A stretch of DNA of 44,413 bases from Alkalihalobacillus bogoriensis ATCC BAA-922 (GTDB lineage Bacteria > Bacillota > Bacilli > Bacillales > Bacillaceae_F): assembly GCF_000621445.1 (NCBI RefSeq), contig NZ_KK211283.1:34429-78841 (forward strand), read 5' to 3'. Positions within the stretch are counted from its first letter, which is position 1, and each line of letters opens with the position of its first letter. Of this stretch, positions 1 to 7,728 are shown piece by piece. The notes beneath the pieces are model-generated. The model was given only the letters and a program-made list of their open reading frames with translations. It was not told where the DNA came from and ran no database searches. A program made the position numbers and the translations under genes.

Positions 1-1
1 G

Positions 2-43
2 ATGAAGGACAAAACGAGTGCAAAACCGGAGAGAAGTGTCCAA
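2..43 (+). repeat. Diverged single copy of the 52-bp hairpin repeat
   Basis: The first bases of the window match the left arm and purine-rich loop of the 52-bp tandem repeat found at 12131-12390, including ATGAAGGACAAAACGAG and a following AGTGTCC. The right arm decays after that point. More units may lie upstream, outside the window. Confidence 0.6.
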
Positions 44-90
44 AAGCTTCTATCAGCTATGTTTGTTTAGTGTAAACTTGTGGAGGAGAT

Positions 91-168
91 ATGTTTTCTG
101 AGTATTATAAAGGCGTACATGGAGTAGAGTACAGGCTTTCAGATTTGCAGGAAACAAAAAAGGACTGA
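91..168 (+). CDS. Possible 25-residue peptide, unrecognised
   Basis: An ATG preceded by GGAGGAG opens a 25-codon frame beginning MFSEYYKGVHGVEYRL and ending KKD, with an in-frame stop shortly upstream. The ribosome-binding site sits only a few bases from the ATG, which is tight. The stop codon lies in the left arm of a strong terminator hairpin, so this is the end of a transcript. The peptide is charged with no membrane segment, and I do not recognise it. It may be a real short gene or a remnant of a gene tail. Confidence 0.35.
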   Translation: MFSEYYKGVHGVEYRLSDLQETKKD

Positions 169-197
169 GTGAGGTGGGTTTCCTCACTCAGTTTTTC
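164..197 (+). terminator. Rho-independent terminator
   Basis: A perfect 11-bp stem ACTGAGTGAGG / CCTCACTCAGT with a 7-nt loop is followed directly by a T run. It ends the transcript carrying the short frame at 91-168. Confidence 0.85.
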
Positions 198-220
198 TTA
201 AAAGAGGGAGTATAAAAATC

Positions 221-310
221 TTGGTGTAGCAGTGAAGCTTTGAAAGCTTAACCTAGAAGAGCGAAGGCTACGCTCTTCGCTTGAAACGAAAAGACGCTCC
301 CGCATTTTTC
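221..310 (+). repeat. Dispersed intergenic repeat, copy A (long form)
   Basis: Begins TTGGTGTAGCAGTGAAGC and continues through a hairpin (GAAGAGCG...CGCTCTTC) to a tail ending GACGCTCCCGCATTTTTC. Head and tail recur at 12394, 20604, 23371 and 32667. About 38 bases of tail, starting CTTCGCTTGAAACG, are identical to copy B at 12394-12541. It is non-coding and lies between a terminator and the pspA promoter. Confidence 0.75.
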
Positions 311-455
311 TTAATTAACGGGTCTGCTTATACAAAACCTGATAAAAACTCAAAAGTTTCTACAAAATTCATGTAAATGTTATTGTATTTTTAGTAATGA
401 ACTGGTAAGTTTTACATAGGATAATGATGGTACTCCTTCAAAAAAATTAAAAAAA

Positions 456-482
456 TGAAACGAGAAAGTAACATAATACGTA
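456..482 (+). promoter_or_regulatory. ECF (sigma W-type) promoter for pspA-yuaF-floT
   Basis: TGAAAC at 456-461 and CGTA at 479-482 are separated by 17 bases, the classical B. subtilis sigma W pattern. It lies about 50 bases before the first gene. Sigma W control of flotillin/NfeD and PspA operons is established in B. subtilis, so motif and gene content agree. Confidence 0.8.
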
Positions 483-528
483 TTACATAATAAGCAAACA
501 AAAATATGAATGGGTAGAGGTGGTTGTA

Positions 529-1215
529 ATGTTCCAATTTTTTCGAAGAATGAAAACGTTAGTAAGCTCTGAAGTCAACAATATGATTGATAAAGCAGAA
601 GACCCGGTAAAAATGGTCGATGAGTATTTACGTGAAATGGAAAGTGAAATTGCAGAAATGGAAAGTACAACAGCAAAAATAATTGCAGAACAAAAATTAC
701 TTGCTCGAAAAAAAGAAGATACAGCTAAGTTAGTTGACACTCGAGAAGAGCAAGCATTAAAAGCGTTAGAAGAAAGCAATGAGGATTTAGCTAGACGGAT
801 TTTACTAGAAAAAAAGAGAGCAGAAACAGAGTATGCTGAAATCGCACAGTTGCATGAAAACTCATTGCAACAAGTTGAGGATTTAAAAACAAAGCTAAAC
901 GAAATGAAACATGAATACAGTGAAATGAAGCATAAGCGTGTCACATTAGTTGCACGTGCTGAAGCTGCGAAGGCAAAAGCACAAGCAAATCGTTTAATGT
1001 CTTCAGTGGAGTCTGGAAGTGCAAAACGAGGTTTTAACCGAATGGAAGAAAAAATAATGAGACAAGAAGCAGAAGCTGATGCAAGTGAAGAGCTTCGCGA
1101 AACGAACCAAAGCTTGGACAACGAAATTAAAGAACTCGATAAAAGGACAGAGGTTGATGCTGAATTAGCCCGTTTACGAGAGAAACTTACTCAAAAGGAT
1201 GAGACGAAAGGTTAG
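529..1215 (+). CDS. pspA: PspA/IM30 family membrane-stress protein
   Basis: A 228-residue protein that is almost entirely helical coiled coil rich in Glu, Lys and Ala, beginning MFQFFRRMKTLV, as expected of PspA/Vipp1/IM30 proteins. These bind the inner face of stressed membranes and form large oligomers. A GTG three codons upstream (520) is in frame but overlaps the ribosome-binding site GAGGTGG, so the ATG at 529 is preferred. It is the first gene of an operon with yuaF (5-base gap) and floT, behind a sigma W-type promoter. The family is sure. Which Bacillus paralogue (PspA, LiaH or YvqH-like) it corresponds to is not. Confidence 0.88.
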   Translation: MFQFFRRMKTLVSSEVNNMIDKAEDPVKMVDEYLREMESEIAEMESTTAKIIAEQKLLARKKEDTAKLVDTREEQALKALEESNEDLARRILLEKKRAETEYAEIAQLHENSLQQVEDLKTKLNEMKHEYSEMKHKRVTLVARAEAAKAKAQANRLMSSVESGSAKRGFNRMEEKIMRQEAEADASEELRETNQSLDNEIKELDKRTEVDAELARLREKLTQKDETKG

Positions 1216-1220
1216 ATAAT

Positions 1221-1754
1221 ATGGAGATACTTGGATATTCCTTACAGTTTATATATTTAGTAGGACTTATTATAGGTGGAGTCCTTACACTTCTTTATAT
1301 TTTACTTGGAGATATAATCGAAGGAATATTCGAGTTTATCCCAGATGGTATTTTTAACCCAAGTCTAGTTCTATCGTTCATTTCAATCTTAAGTGCAACA
1401 GGTTATTTACTTGAGCGCTTCACAGTAATGAATAGCTTTCTTATTTTGTTTATTTCAGGAGGTGGGGCGCTTTTATTTGTTACGTTACTTAATATTTTTA
1501 TTTTTATCCCATTATCGAATGCGGAAGAATCGCTTGCCTACTCTGATGAAGACTTAAAAGGAAGAATTGGCAAAGTCATTTTGACGATTCCGAAAGATGG
1601 AGTTGGAGAAGTGTTAATTGAAAGCAAGACTCAACGCATTTCTAAATCAGCTAGAAGTTTTGACAATATAGACATTCCTTTTGAAACTGATGTACTCGTT
1701 ATTGATGTAAAAGAAGGTGTCTTATATGTAACTGTTCATGAACAAATTGTGTAA
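1221..1754 (+). CDS. yuaF: NfeD-like membrane protein (YuaF family)
   Basis: A 177-residue protein with three or four hydrophobic segments in about the first 100 residues, followed by a soluble C-terminal domain (from about residue 112, GRIGKVILTIPKDG) typical of the OB-fold of NfeD proteins. B. subtilis YuaF is of similar length and is encoded directly before floT, as here. NfeD proteins are partners of flotillins and affect membrane fluidity and raft organisation. This is the short form without the ClpP-like protease domain. It sits between pspA and floT with gaps of 5 and 20 bases. Confidence 0.88.
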   Translation: MEILGYSLQFIYLVGLIIGGVLTLLYILLGDIIEGIFEFIPDGIFNPSLVLSFISILSATGYLLERFTVMNSFLILFISGGGALLFVTLLNIFIFIPLSNAEESLAYSDEDLKGRIGKVILTIPKDGVGEVLIESKTQRISKSARSFDNIDIPFETDVLVIDVKEGVLYVTVHEQIV

Positions 1755-1774
1755 TTGAATCGAGGAGGAAGAGT

Positions 1775-3310
1775 ATGGAAGTGATTATGATTGTTGTTGG
1801 TGTTGTCGTCGTCATTTTAATTGCATTAATAGGTGTATTTGTATCGAAGTATCGTACTGCAGGACCTGACGAAGCACTTATCGTAACAGGAAGTTATTTA
1901 GGAAAGAAAAATGTCAACGTGGACGAAGCGGGGAACCGCATCAAAATCGTTCGTGGGGGCGGTACTTTTATTTTACCCGTGTTCCAACAAGCAAAACCAT
2001 TAAGCTTGTTATCTAGCAAACTCGATGTTCAAACTCCTGAAGTGTATACGGAACAAGGGGTACCTGTTATGGCTGATGGAACAGCTATTATTAAAATTGG
2101 TAGTTCTATCGGTGAAATTGCAACTGCAGCTGAACAATTTTTAGGGAAAACAAAAGCAGATAGAGAGCAAGAAGCAAAAGAAGTACTAGAAGGACATTTA
2201 CGCTCTATTTTAGGTTCGATGACGGTTGAAGAAATTTACCGAAACCGAGAGAAATTTTCACAAGAAGTACAAAAGGTAGCATCATATGATTTAGCCAAAA
2301 TGGGGTTAGTCATTGTCTCGTTTACAATCAAAGATGTACGCGATTCAAATGGATATCTTGATTCTTTAGGAAAACCGAGAATTGCGCAAGTCAAACGTGA
2401 TGCTGATATTGCGACAGCCGAGGCAGTAAAAGAAACGAGAATTAAGCAAGCCGAAGCCGAAAAAGAAGCGAAAAAGTCAGAATTAGAACGAGCAACAGAA
2501 ATTGCAGAGGCAGAAAAAAGCAATCAGTTAAAAATTGCAGAGTATCGCCAAGAGCAAGACCGAGCAAGAGCTCGTGCTGACCAAGCGTATCATTTAGAAG
2601 AAGCTCGTTCAAAACAAGAAGTAACAGAACAACAAATGCAAATTCAAATTATTGAACGTCAGAAGCAAATTGAGTTAGAAGAAAAAGAGATTCTACGTCG
2701 TGAAAAGCAATATGACTCGGAAGTGAAGAAAAAAGCAGATGCTGACCGTTATGCGGTTGAGCAAAGTGCAGAAGCTGAAAAACGCAAGCAACTTGCAGAG
2801 GCAGATGCAAACAAATATCGAATTGAAGCAATGGCCAAAGCCGAAGCAGAAAAAATTCGCATTGACGGGTTAGCGAAAGCGGAAGCAGAGAAAGCACAAG
2901 GGGAATCTGAAGCTGAAGTTATTCGTTTAAAAGGTTTGGCAGAAGCCGAAGCAAAAGAGAAAATTGCAGAAGCATACGAGCAATATGGAGAAGCTGCAAT
3001 GCTCGATATGATTTTACAAATGTTACCTTCTTATGCGAAAGAAATTGCAAGTCCATTAGCGAATATTGATAAAATTACAGTTGTTGACACAGGTGGAAGC
3101 GGCAGCAACAGTGGGGCAAATAAAGTAACAGGTTATGCGACGGATTTAATGAGCACGTTACAAGAGTCGTTAAAAGCCTCTTCAGGTATTGATGTAAAAG
3201 GCCTGATTGAAAACTTATCTGGAAAAGGCAATGTGAGACATAGCATTGAGGAATTAACAGAAGAAATTAAAAGTCAAAAGAAAGTCGAACAACCGGATAC
3301 AGAAGAATAA
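1775..3310 (+). CDS. floT: Flotillin FloT
   Basis: A 511-residue flotillin, close to the B. subtilis FloT (YuaG) length. An N-terminal hydrophobic hairpin (about residues 3-25) anchors it to the membrane. It is followed by the SPFH/PHB domain (about 30-210) and a long Glu/Ala-rich coiled coil with repeated EAEK-type motifs (about 215-420). The C-terminal tail is Gly/Ser-rich. Flotillins scaffold functional membrane microdomains that gather signalling and transport proteins. The start is supported by AGGAGGAA just upstream. It is the last gene of the stress operon and is closed by a hairpin terminator. Confidence 0.95.
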   Translation: MEVIMIVVGVVVVILIALIGVFVSKYRTAGPDEALIVTGSYLGKKNVNVDEAGNRIKIVRGGGTFILPVFQQAKPLSLLSSKLDVQTPEVYTEQGVPVMADGTAIIKIGSSIGEIATAAEQFLGKTKADREQEAKEVLEGHLRSILGSMTVEEIYRNREKFSQEVQKVASYDLAKMGLVIVSFTIKDVRDSNGYLDSLGKPRIAQVKRDADIATAEAVKETRIKQAEAEKEAKKSELERATEIAEAEKSNQLKIAEYRQEQDRARARADQAYHLEEARSKQEVTEQQMQIQIIERQKQIELEEKEILRREKQYDSEVKKKADADRYAVEQSAEAEKRKQLAEADANKYRIEAMAKAEAEKIRIDGLAKAEAEKAQGESEAEVIRLKGLAEAEAKEKIAEAYEQYGEAAMLDMILQMLPSYAKEIASPLANIDKITVVDTGGSGSNSGANKVTGYATDLMSTLQESLKASSGIDVKGLIENLSGKGNVRHSIEELTEEIKSQKKVEQPDTEE

Positions 3311-3317
3311 TGAGAAG

Positions 3318-3353
3318 AGTGGAGGGGATTAGTCCTTTCCACTTCTTTTTTTG
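3318..3353 (+). terminator. Terminator after floT
   Basis: A ten-base stem (AGTGGAGGGG with CCTTTCCACT, two G-U pairs) with a 6-nt loop is followed shortly by a run of seven T. Confidence 0.85.
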
Positions 3354-3371
3354 TTAAAGACTAAAATAAAC

Positions 3372-3397
3372 TGAAACTATTGCTTCCTTATGGCGTC
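3372..3397 (+). promoter_or_regulatory. ECF-type promoter (sigma M/W-like) for the lipoprotein gene
   Basis: TGAAAC at 3372-3377 and CGTC at 3394-3397 are separated by 16 bases. The CGTC -10 element is the form favoured by sigma M and related ECF factors. A transcript would start just before the ribosome-binding site at 3411. Confidence 0.6.
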
Positions 3398-3423
3398 TTA
3401 GTATTCAAAAGGAGGTAATGAAA

Positions 3424-3762
3424 ATGAAAAAGGGTATCGTTATTGCACTTTCTCTTGTTTTTACATTCATTGTTGTTGGGTGTCAATCTGAGGTTGAGGA
3501 ACAAGGTCAAATCGAACAAGAAGAGACAGATTTAGCGGCAGGAGGAATTGAGTTAACTCAACAAATCCAAGGTGTGTTTAAACAAAAGCTTGACGGCGAC
3601 CAAGTTATCATTGAACACAATGGCACCGAGGAAACATACTCAACAAAAGATGGAGTCGTTGGAGACCTTGACACTGTCCAAGAGGGAGAAGCGGTTTATT
3701 TTTCATATGGAACGAAAGAAGATGGAACACTTGTGTTAGAAACATTACGATTAGGTGAATAA
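3424..3762 (+). CDS. Small secreted lipoprotein, unknown function
   Basis: A 112-residue protein beginning MKKGIVIALSLVF with a hydrophobic signal segment and a lipobox ending VVGC, so it should be lipidated on Cys and anchored outside the membrane. An acidic Glu/Gln linker is followed by a compact, probably beta-rich domain of about 70 residues. An ATG two codons upstream (3418) is only one base from GGAGGT; the ATG at 3424 has better spacing and is preferred. It stands alone behind an ECF-type promoter. I do not recognise the family. Confidence 0.8.
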   Translation: MKKGIVIALSLVFTFIVVGCQSEVEEQGQIEQEETDLAAGGIELTQQIQGVFKQKLDGDQVIIEHNGTEETYSTKDGVVGDLDTVQEGEAVYFSYGTKEDGTLVLETLRLGE

Positions 3763-3794
3763 CCAAGGTAGTGATTTGTCTGTGGTTGGTTGGT

Positions 3795-3827
3795 GAGCCT
3801 CTCCAAGCTTATGCATTTGAGAGGCTC
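3795..3827 (+). terminator. Hairpin downstream of the lipoprotein gene
   Basis: A nine-base perfect stem GAGCCTCTC / GAGAGGCTC with a 15-base loop lies shortly after the lipoprotein gene. It lacks a T run, so it may protect a 3' end or be a weak terminator. Confidence 0.45.
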
Positions 3828-3845
3828 AAGACCATATCGTGAGGC

Positions 3846-4030
3846 TTACGGACATGTGTTCCGTTATTTTAATGAAAAGTCATGTATTTCAAATGTTAAC
3901 GGACATACGTTCCGTTATAGTAGTAAAACAGCGAGTTTTTATCGCTCTTTTAGCTAGTTAGCGGAACGTATGTCCGTAAGAAATATAAAAAGAGATGTTT
4001 TGCATGAAATAGCGGAATAGAGGTCCGTTA
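3846..4030. repeat. Cluster of four palindromic CGGACATACGTTCCG repeats
   Basis: Four copies of a 20-22 bp imperfect palindrome lie at 3846-3866, 3896-3917, 3958-3979 and 4010-4030. The core is CGGACATACGTTCCGTTA; the last two copies read in the opposite orientation. Three more copies lie at 22497-22630. The stretch between the lipoprotein gene and nagZ holds nothing else I recognise. Confidence 0.75.
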
Positions 4031-4109
4031 CGTTTAAACACAAGAAAAAAATGCGTCTTTAAGGACATTTTACCTACCGTTCATCTTCCCTACTGCTGAA
4101 TTCCTTTTC

Positions 4110-5684
4110 TTAAACCGAATGTCCGACTGCAAAATAACCTGGAATGGAAACAGGGAGTGTACCGGATGCTGCTACTTCCCCGGTAAGTACTTTGCATAAT
4201 GCGGTTTTCGCACCGGTTTCGATTTCATACGTACAAATATACGTACTAATCGTCGGGAAACATAAATAGTCATACGGGTTTCTCATCGCACACACAATTG
4301 TTTTTTGTTCATTGCCTTTCACTAGAGATTGTAAGAATTCTTTTTGAGCCTGACTAGAACTAGCATTATAGGTGACGAGGACAATTTGGTCGGCGTCTTT
4401 ACACTTTTGCCGGAGTATATCTTCGTTCATCGTTGAATATTGGATTTCTTCTATATTCGTTAAGGAAGATAAATATGGCTGCAATGTCATTTGGTTATCG
4501 TAAATTTCATCTGCAACAGATGTCGCCTTAATTTCAGGTAAGAGGACAAGCGTTTTGTCGTTTCTCTTAAGAGGAAGTAAGTGATTCTCATCCTTTACAA
4601 CGGTAATGCTTTTCTCGCTTAACCGCATAGATAGAGCTTGATTTCCAGCCTGTTGAAGTTGTTCTTCTGAGTAAGATGTCGGCTCGTTGAAAAGGCGTTT
4701 TTGTTTTAATGAGAGAATCCGTTTTACTGATTCATCAATCCGCTTTTCTGAAATGCGGCCTGAGTGGACGGCTTCTACTAAAGCATGTTTTGCTCGTTTT
4801 TGGAATTCATACGTATGGCTAAATAACACTAAATCAATGCCCGCTTCTACAGCACGAATGGTCGATTCTTCTACACCATACGTATCAAGAACAGCTTTCA
4901 TTTCCATGCAATCGGTGACAATAACCCCTGTATATTTCATTTCCTCTCGTAACACATGAGTGACCATTTTTTTCGATAATGTAGAAGGGATATCTTCTAC
5001 CGCCGGAAAGCAGACATGTGACACCATAATCGAGTCAACACCAGTTGCAACAGCCTCTTTAAATGGGACGAGCTCAAGCTCTTTAAGTTGTTCGTAGCTT
5101 TTTTCTACAATCGGGAGACCAAGATGTGAATCAACGGCAGTGTCGCCATGACCAGGAAAATGCTTTGGAACGGCAGAGACATTTGCTGCTTGATATCCTT
5201 CTACAGCTTTTGTTCCAAGCAGCGCTACGTGGTCAGGATCCTCTCCGTAGGAACGGACACCAATAACGGGGTTGTCAGGGTTATTGTTCACATCAATACA
5301 AGGAGCAAAGTTCATATTGATCCCGATTTGCTTTAATTGGTTTCCTACAACTTCACATAATTGCTTCACACCATCTGGATCATTGGCTGCACCTAACGCC
5401 ATATTACCTGGACTTATTGTTACGCCTTTTGTGAGTCTTGTGACCATTCCGCCTTCTTGGTCAATCGTTAAAAATAACGGAATATCACTTTTTTCTTGTA
5501 GAGCTTTTGAGAGGCGGAATACTTGTTCAGGATTATTTGTGTTTCGCTTAAAATAACAAACACCACCGATTTTATCTGTTTCGATTAAGTCCATGATTTG
5601 TTCATTTGGTGTTAACCCGTCAAAACCAAACATAAACATTTGCCCAATTTTTTCATCCAATGACATCGTTTTTCGCAAATTCAT
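4110..5684 (-). CDS. nagZ: Beta-N-acetylhexosaminidase (glycoside hydrolase family 3)
   Basis: A 524-residue GH3 enzyme that releases terminal GlcNAc from peptidoglycan fragments during wall recycling. The NagZ signature KHFPGHGDT starts at residue 174, followed by VDSH at 184-187, which supplies the His/Asp acid-base pair of this family. The likely nucleophile is Asp258 in VIVTDCMEM. A smaller C-terminal domain follows (about 370-524). Unlike B. subtilis NagZ there is no signal peptide, so the enzyme should be cytoplasmic and act on imported muropeptides. The start has AGGGGAT upstream. It follows the acetyltransferase gene by 15 bases and is probably co-transcribed with it. Confidence 0.9.
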   Translation of the reverse strand: MNLRKTMSLDEKIGQMFMFGFDGLTPNEQIMDLIETDKIGGVCYFKRNTNNPEQVFRLSKALQEKSDIPLFLTIDQEGGMVTRLTKGVTISPGNMALGAANDPDGVKQLCEVVGNQLKQIGINMNFAPCIDVNNNPDNPVIGVRSYGEDPDHVALLGTKAVEGYQAANVSAVPKHFPGHGDTAVDSHLGLPIVEKSYEQLKELELVPFKEAVATGVDSIMVSHVCFPAVEDIPSTLSKKMVTHVLREEMKYTGVIVTDCMEMKAVLDTYGVEESTIRAVEAGIDLVLFSHTYEFQKRAKHALVEAVHSGRISEKRIDESVKRILSLKQKRLFNEPTSYSEEQLQQAGNQALSMRLSEKSITVVKDENHLLPLKRNDKTLVLLPEIKATSVADEIYDNQMTLQPYLSSLTNIEEIQYSTMNEDILRQKCKDADQIVLVTYNASSSQAQKEFLQSLVKGNEQKTIVCAMRNPYDYLCFPTISTYICTYEIETGAKTALCKVLTGEVAASGTLPVSIPGYFAVGHSV

Positions 5685-5699
5685 CGCAATCCCCTACCT

Positions 5700-6623
5700 T
5701 TATTCATTTATTTTTTTATATGGAATATAGCTTTTCCACACGTCATAGCCAAACTTTTTATAAAAATCAACAAGATGAGTCCAGTCAATAAGCATCGTTG
5801 TTATTCCACTTTTTTGAAGAGCTACAATCGCAGCATTTACAATGACTTCTCCTAACCCTTGTTTTCGATAAGCAGGATCAATCCCTAAAGGTCCAATGCC
5901 TCCAACATGAGGAGTATGGAACAAAGGAGCCCAATTTAAATTCGAACCAATGAGAGGAGAATCTAGTTGATTGTGCCGGACAAAGCCGATGATGCTCCCT
6001 TTATCTTTCAGTAATGAAAATTCTTTTCCTGTTCCTCCTGCTTGAAAATAGTCAACTGCTTCATCATGCCAGCGGGAGCCGAAATGCTGTTGTAAAAAAG
6101 ATAAAAAAGGCTCCTTGTCTTCCAGGCTGGCGAACTGAATCGTGTATGGACTTTGAATGGAAGGCGATGGCTCTGTCGGGGAATATTCGTTTTTCATATC
6201 AAAAACAGGCTCATCTTTTGTATAGCCTCTTTTTTCAAACCATTCATGAACATCTTTCCACTCAAGCGGGATTCCTGGGAAATAATGATACATATCTGTC
6301 CCAACAAAAATCGGGAATTGAGAAAAGTCATTTTCTGCTTTTTTAAGCAAAGCTGTTCCAATTCCTTTGTTTCGAAACGCTTTTTTTACAAAAAGAAGAT
6401 GGATGTAGTGGTTGTTGTTTTGTACTTTGACTAATATGAATCCGACCATTTCGCCATGTTCATTAAAGGCGAAAGAGGAGCTTTGTTTACACAAAGCAGA
6501 AAAAGGACTATTTTGAATAAATAACCGATCAGATATTGGGTAGCTTTTTGAATACTCTTCATTCCAGAGCGACTGACAAATTTTTAAGTCTTTTTCATGA
6601 ATTGCGGTATATGTAATATGCAT
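5700..6623 (-). CDS. Tandem-GNAT acetyltransferase
   Basis: A 307-residue protein with two GCN5-type N-acetyltransferase domains. The first (about 1-135) carries the acetyl-CoA binding motif RNKGIGT (residues 84-90). The second (about 155-307) has a matching YRKQGLG segment. The substrate cannot be read from the sequence. It is the upstream partner of nagZ (15-base gap), which suggests an amino-sugar or wall-fragment substrate, but that is only inference. It diverges from the beta-propeller gene on the other strand. Confidence 0.85.
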   Translation of the reverse strand: MHITYTAIHEKDLKICQSLWNEEYSKSYPISDRLFIQNSPFSALCKQSSSFAFNEHGEMVGFILVKVQNNNHYIHLLFVKKAFRNKGIGTALLKKAENDFSQFPIFVGTDMYHYFPGIPLEWKDVHEWFEKRGYTKDEPVFDMKNEYSPTEPSPSIQSPYTIQFASLEDKEPFLSFLQQHFGSRWHDEAVDYFQAGGTGKEFSLLKDKGSIIGFVRHNQLDSPLIGSNLNWAPLFHTPHVGGIGPLGIDPAYRKQGLGEVIVNAAIVALQKSGITTMLIDWTHLVDFYKKFGYDVWKSYIPYKKINE

Positions 6624-6715
6624 AAGTCACCTCAAAGTGATATAGTGGTAAAGTTGTCTAGATAGGTTATCTATATTTAGATTGTATCATGACTTGTATA
6701 GATTGTGTTAAGTTT

Positions 6716-6744
6716 TTGTTTTTCATGAAAAAAACAAGTATAGT
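6716..6744 (+). promoter_or_regulatory. Possible sigma A promoter for the beta-propeller gene
   Basis: TTGTTT, 17 bases, TATAGT, about 30 bases before the start codon. The -35 region lies in an A/T palindrome (TTGTTTTT...AAAAACAA). The match is modest. Confidence 0.4.
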
Positions 6745-6770
6745 AGGAAGCAAGAAAAGGAGGAGTAGAT

Positions 6771-7688
6771 ATGAATAGCTACTTAGTTGTATTACATAAA
6801 GATGAAGATACAGTATCCTTTATTGATGTTAAAACAAGAGATACCGTGAAAACGATTGAAACAGATTATAATCCTCATGAAGTCGTTATTACGCCTGATG
6901 GGAAGAAAACGTATATTGCATGCTCACTAGGAAACAAATTAAATGTCATTGATAACGAGACATTTGAAGTTACGGATGTGATTGAACATCCCGATTTTGA
7001 TTTTCCACATGGGTTAGGAATCACATCAGATGGCAAAAAATTATATGTGGCATCTACATATAGTGAGAAAGTGTTTGTCATTAACGTGGCGACGGAGGAA
7101 GTAGAAAAGGTCATTCCGACAAATCAAACATATTCACATATGATTGCGTTTTCTCCAGATGAAAAGGTCGCATATATTCCGAATATCGGAAGTAATAATA
7201 TTACGGTTCTGAACACGGAAACAGATGAAATCATCACTCATTTTCCGGTTGGCAAAGGACCTGAAGGAATTGCGGTTCATCCAAATGGAAAACATTTGTA
7301 TGTCGCAAACCAAGATGATAATAATTTACTCGTTATCGACCGAGAAACGTTAAAAGTAGATTATAAAAGAAGAATAGGAGCGGTTCCTGTTCGTCTTGTG
7401 TTTTCGCCTGACGGTAAATATGCACTCATACCGAACCGTGAGTCTGGAGATTTATCTATCATTGAAACAGAGCACGAGTTAAAAGGTGAAAAAAGACCGT
7501 GGGAAATTAAACGGATTCAGGTAGGGGTCTGGCCTGGTGGAACAGTTTTTAACCGTGAAGGCACGTATGCATACGTTGCCAATAATAAAACAAATGATAT
7601 CTCGATTATCAATATGAGTACGTTAAAAGTAGAAGAAACGATTGATGTTGGAATCCATCCAGACGGGATTGCCTTTTTAACAAAATAA
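6771..7688 (+). CDS. YVTN-repeat beta-propeller protein (YncE-like)
   Basis: A 305-residue protein made of about seven repeats of some 40 residues, each with a motif such as PDGKKTYIA, PNGKHLYVA or REGTYAYVA. This is the YVTN beta-propeller fold seen in YncE and surface-layer proteins. No signal peptide is visible, so it is probably cytoplasmic. The fold suggests binding or scaffolding rather than a defined reaction. AAAGGAGG precedes the ATG. It is monocistronic, ending in a terminator shared with the convergent MBL gene. Confidence 0.85.
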   Translation: MNSYLVVLHKDEDTVSFIDVKTRDTVKTIETDYNPHEVVITPDGKKTYIACSLGNKLNVIDNETFEVTDVIEHPDFDFPHGLGITSDGKKLYVASTYSEKVFVINVATEEVEKVIPTNQTYSHMIAFSPDEKVAYIPNIGSNNITVLNTETDEIITHFPVGKGPEGIAVHPNGKHLYVANQDDNNLLVIDRETLKVDYKRRIGAVPVRLVFSPDGKYALIPNRESGDLSIIETEHELKGEKRPWEIKRIQVGVWPGGTVFNREGTYAYVANNKTNDISIINMSTLKVEETIDVGIHPDGIAFLTK

Positions 7689-7691
7689 GAA

Positions 7692-7728
7692 AAAATACGA
7701 TAACAGGCTTCTGTTATCGTATTTTTAT
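7692..7728. terminator. Bidirectional terminator, overlapping a stop codon
   Basis: A perfect 15-bp stem AAAATACGATAACAG / CTGTTATCGTATTTT with a 4-nt loop has T runs on both strands. It ends the propeller gene on the plus strand. The stop codon of the convergent MBL gene (7714-7716) lies inside the right arm. Confidence 0.9.

Noticed and set aside
483-1121. Minus-strand frame of 212 codons opposite pspA
   Set aside because: Ser/Phe-rich shadow of the Glu/Lys-rich coiled-coil codons of pspA, with no start signal.
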